Shown one piece after another: positions 63,286 through 64,000 of a DNA stretch of 64,000 nucleotides (positions within the stretch are counted from its first letter, which is position 1; every line of letters begins with the position of its first letter). The DNA is from Lentisphaeria bacterium (GTDB lineage: Bacteria; Verrucomicrobiota; Lentisphaeria; Victivallales; UBA1829). Made by a program: the position numbers and the translations under genes. The notes below the pieces were generated by a model. It saw nothing but the letters and a program-made list of their open reading frames with translations. It did no database searches and was not told the origin of the DNA. The DNA is taken from the NCBI GenBank assembly GCA_017629515.1, contig JAGBXB010000020.1, forward strand, positions 1 to 64,000, in the 5' to 3' direction.

Positions 63286-64000
63286 TTTATATGTTTCCTT
63301 CTCCCCTGTGAAGAGGGGATCTTCATATTTTCCCTGTATTTCATTACCGTTCTTCTTGCAACAGTATATCCTTTTTCTTTCAACATTCCGGAAAGGCGTT
63401 CATCGGAAAGGGGTTTGGCGGGATCTTCATCTTCGATCATTTCCCGGATCATTTCCATGACCGCCTTATTGGAGGCTTCCTCCCCGTTCTCATTGACAAA
63501 ACCGGTATTGAAAAAGTATTTGAACTCAAACAACCCCTGGGGGGTAAGCATATATTTTTCGTTGCATGTCCTGCTTATAGTGGAATCATCCACACCAAGT
63601 TTATCGGCGGCAAGGTGCATAGTGAGAGGTTTGAGAGTGCTTCCCCCCTTTTTCATAAATTCATATTGCTCGGAAACGATCAGATTGGCAATGCGTAAAA
63701 TGGTGGAGGCACGATGCTGCAATTCAAAGATGGCAAGTTTCCCCTCGGCGGTTTTTTCCCTGAAATAATTTTTTTCCTCTGCCGTCAGACCGGGGGAAGT
63801 GATCAGGGAGTCGTAGTTATGGGAAAAATATAATTTCGGTGTATGACGGGAGTTGAGAGAAACAGAAAATTCCCCCTCTTCCGTTTCCTGTACGATCACA
63901 TCCGGAACAATGTGATTATTTTTTATCCCGCTATACCGGACGCCGGGGGCGGGATCAAGTTTTTTCAGTTTTTCCAGTTTTTCTGAAAGTTTTTCCATGC
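63282..64000 (-). CDS. rpoN: RNA polymerase sigma-54 factor, C-terminal part (cut by the window edge)
   Basis: About 239 residues are visible and the frame is open at the window end. The core-binding part is followed by the DNA-binding helix-turn-helix region (PLTMHLAADKLGVDDSTISRTCNEKYMLTPQGLFEFKYFFN). The RpoN box is ARRTVMKYRENMKIPSSQGRR, with the usual RRTVxKYRE core. Sigma-54 recognises -24/-12 promoters with bacterial enhancer-binding proteins; none of those is in the window. Confidence 0.96.
   Translation of the reverse strand, partial: MEKLSEKLEKLKKLDPAPGVRYSGIKNNHIVPDVIVQETEEGEFSVSLNSRHTPKLYFSHNYDSLITSPGLTAEEKNYFREKTAEGKLAIFELQHRASTILRIANLIVSEQYEFMKKGGSTLKPLTMHLAADKLGVDDSTISRTCNEKYMLTPQGLFEFKYFFNTGFVNENGEEASNKAVMEMIREMIEDEDPAKPLSDERLSGMLKEKGYTVARRTVMKYRENMKIPSSQGRRKHIK

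Noticed and set aside
1-64000. CRISPR arrays, tRNA/rRNA genes, insertion sequences, prophage
   Set aside because: No regularly spaced repeats, tRNA-like T-arm sequences outside genes, transposase or integrase frames were found on reading.

Overview
The window reads as chromosomal DNA of a Lentisphaerota (Victivallales-like) bacterium. This is an inference from protein style. It has a prepilin-type protein with the [16 protein letters not shown] helix. It has a GntR regulator leading genes for an FAD oxidoreductase, a GH89-like enzyme and secreted carbohydrate-active proteins. It also has Ala-rich tails on ribosomal proteins. No 16S gene is present to confirm the assignment. Coding density is high and most genes sit in short directional operons. 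I saw no tRNA, rRNA, CRISPR array, insertion sequence, integrase or phage gene.

Layout. 1-13188 (+): the 3' part of metH, then murD, a lipoprotein, a YicC-type protein, a serine acetyltransferase fused to an aminopeptidase, a YggS-type PLP protein, a CCA-adding enzyme, and an MBOAT/SGNH pair for surface O-acetylation. 13191-20325 (-): a MATE exporter and MntP, then an unusual four-gene operon (Gfo/Idh/MocA oxidoreductase, AAC(3)-type acetyltransferase, DUF4910/M28-like peptidase, amidohydrolase). pepT is divergent from that operon and is followed by a small zinc-finger membrane protein. 22348-29577 (-): a six-gene operon resembling a group 4 [NiFe] hydrogenase. Its large subunit lacks the metal-binding cysteines, so it is best read as an energy-converting hydrogenase-related (Ehr) complex. 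29661-31352 (-): a CBS-containing DHH inorganic pyrophosphatase.

31718-34348 (+): the rpmJ-rpsM-rpsK-rpoA-rplQ operon without rpsD. 34617-39085 (+): a PurF homologue without the N-terminal catalytic cysteine, dapB, an alpha/beta hydrolase and a GH28-like beta-helix protein. 39202-44563 (-): a PurL with two PurS-like domains at its N-terminus, a GT-C glycosyltransferase and purU. 44697-56898 (+): a TIM-barrel protein of unknown function, an EamA transporter, then the GntR-led saccharide locus. That locus ends in a large secreted glycosidase-like gene split by a frameshift at an A7 run. 56977-64000: a TRIC-family channel, queE (-), a UDP-HexNAc dehydrogenase/epimerase pair for UDP-HexNAcA, a large GT-C membrane protein (-) and the C-terminal part of RpoN (-).

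Regulation. Many intergenic regions carry a near-consensus vegetative promoter (TTGAAA, 16-18 nt, TATATT), often with a CCTCTTTC-like spacer. Several operons end in strong GC-rich hairpins. Two leaders deserve attention: a hairpin overlapping the promoter and ribosome binding site of the TRIC gene, and a cluster of three small hairpins upstream of queE.
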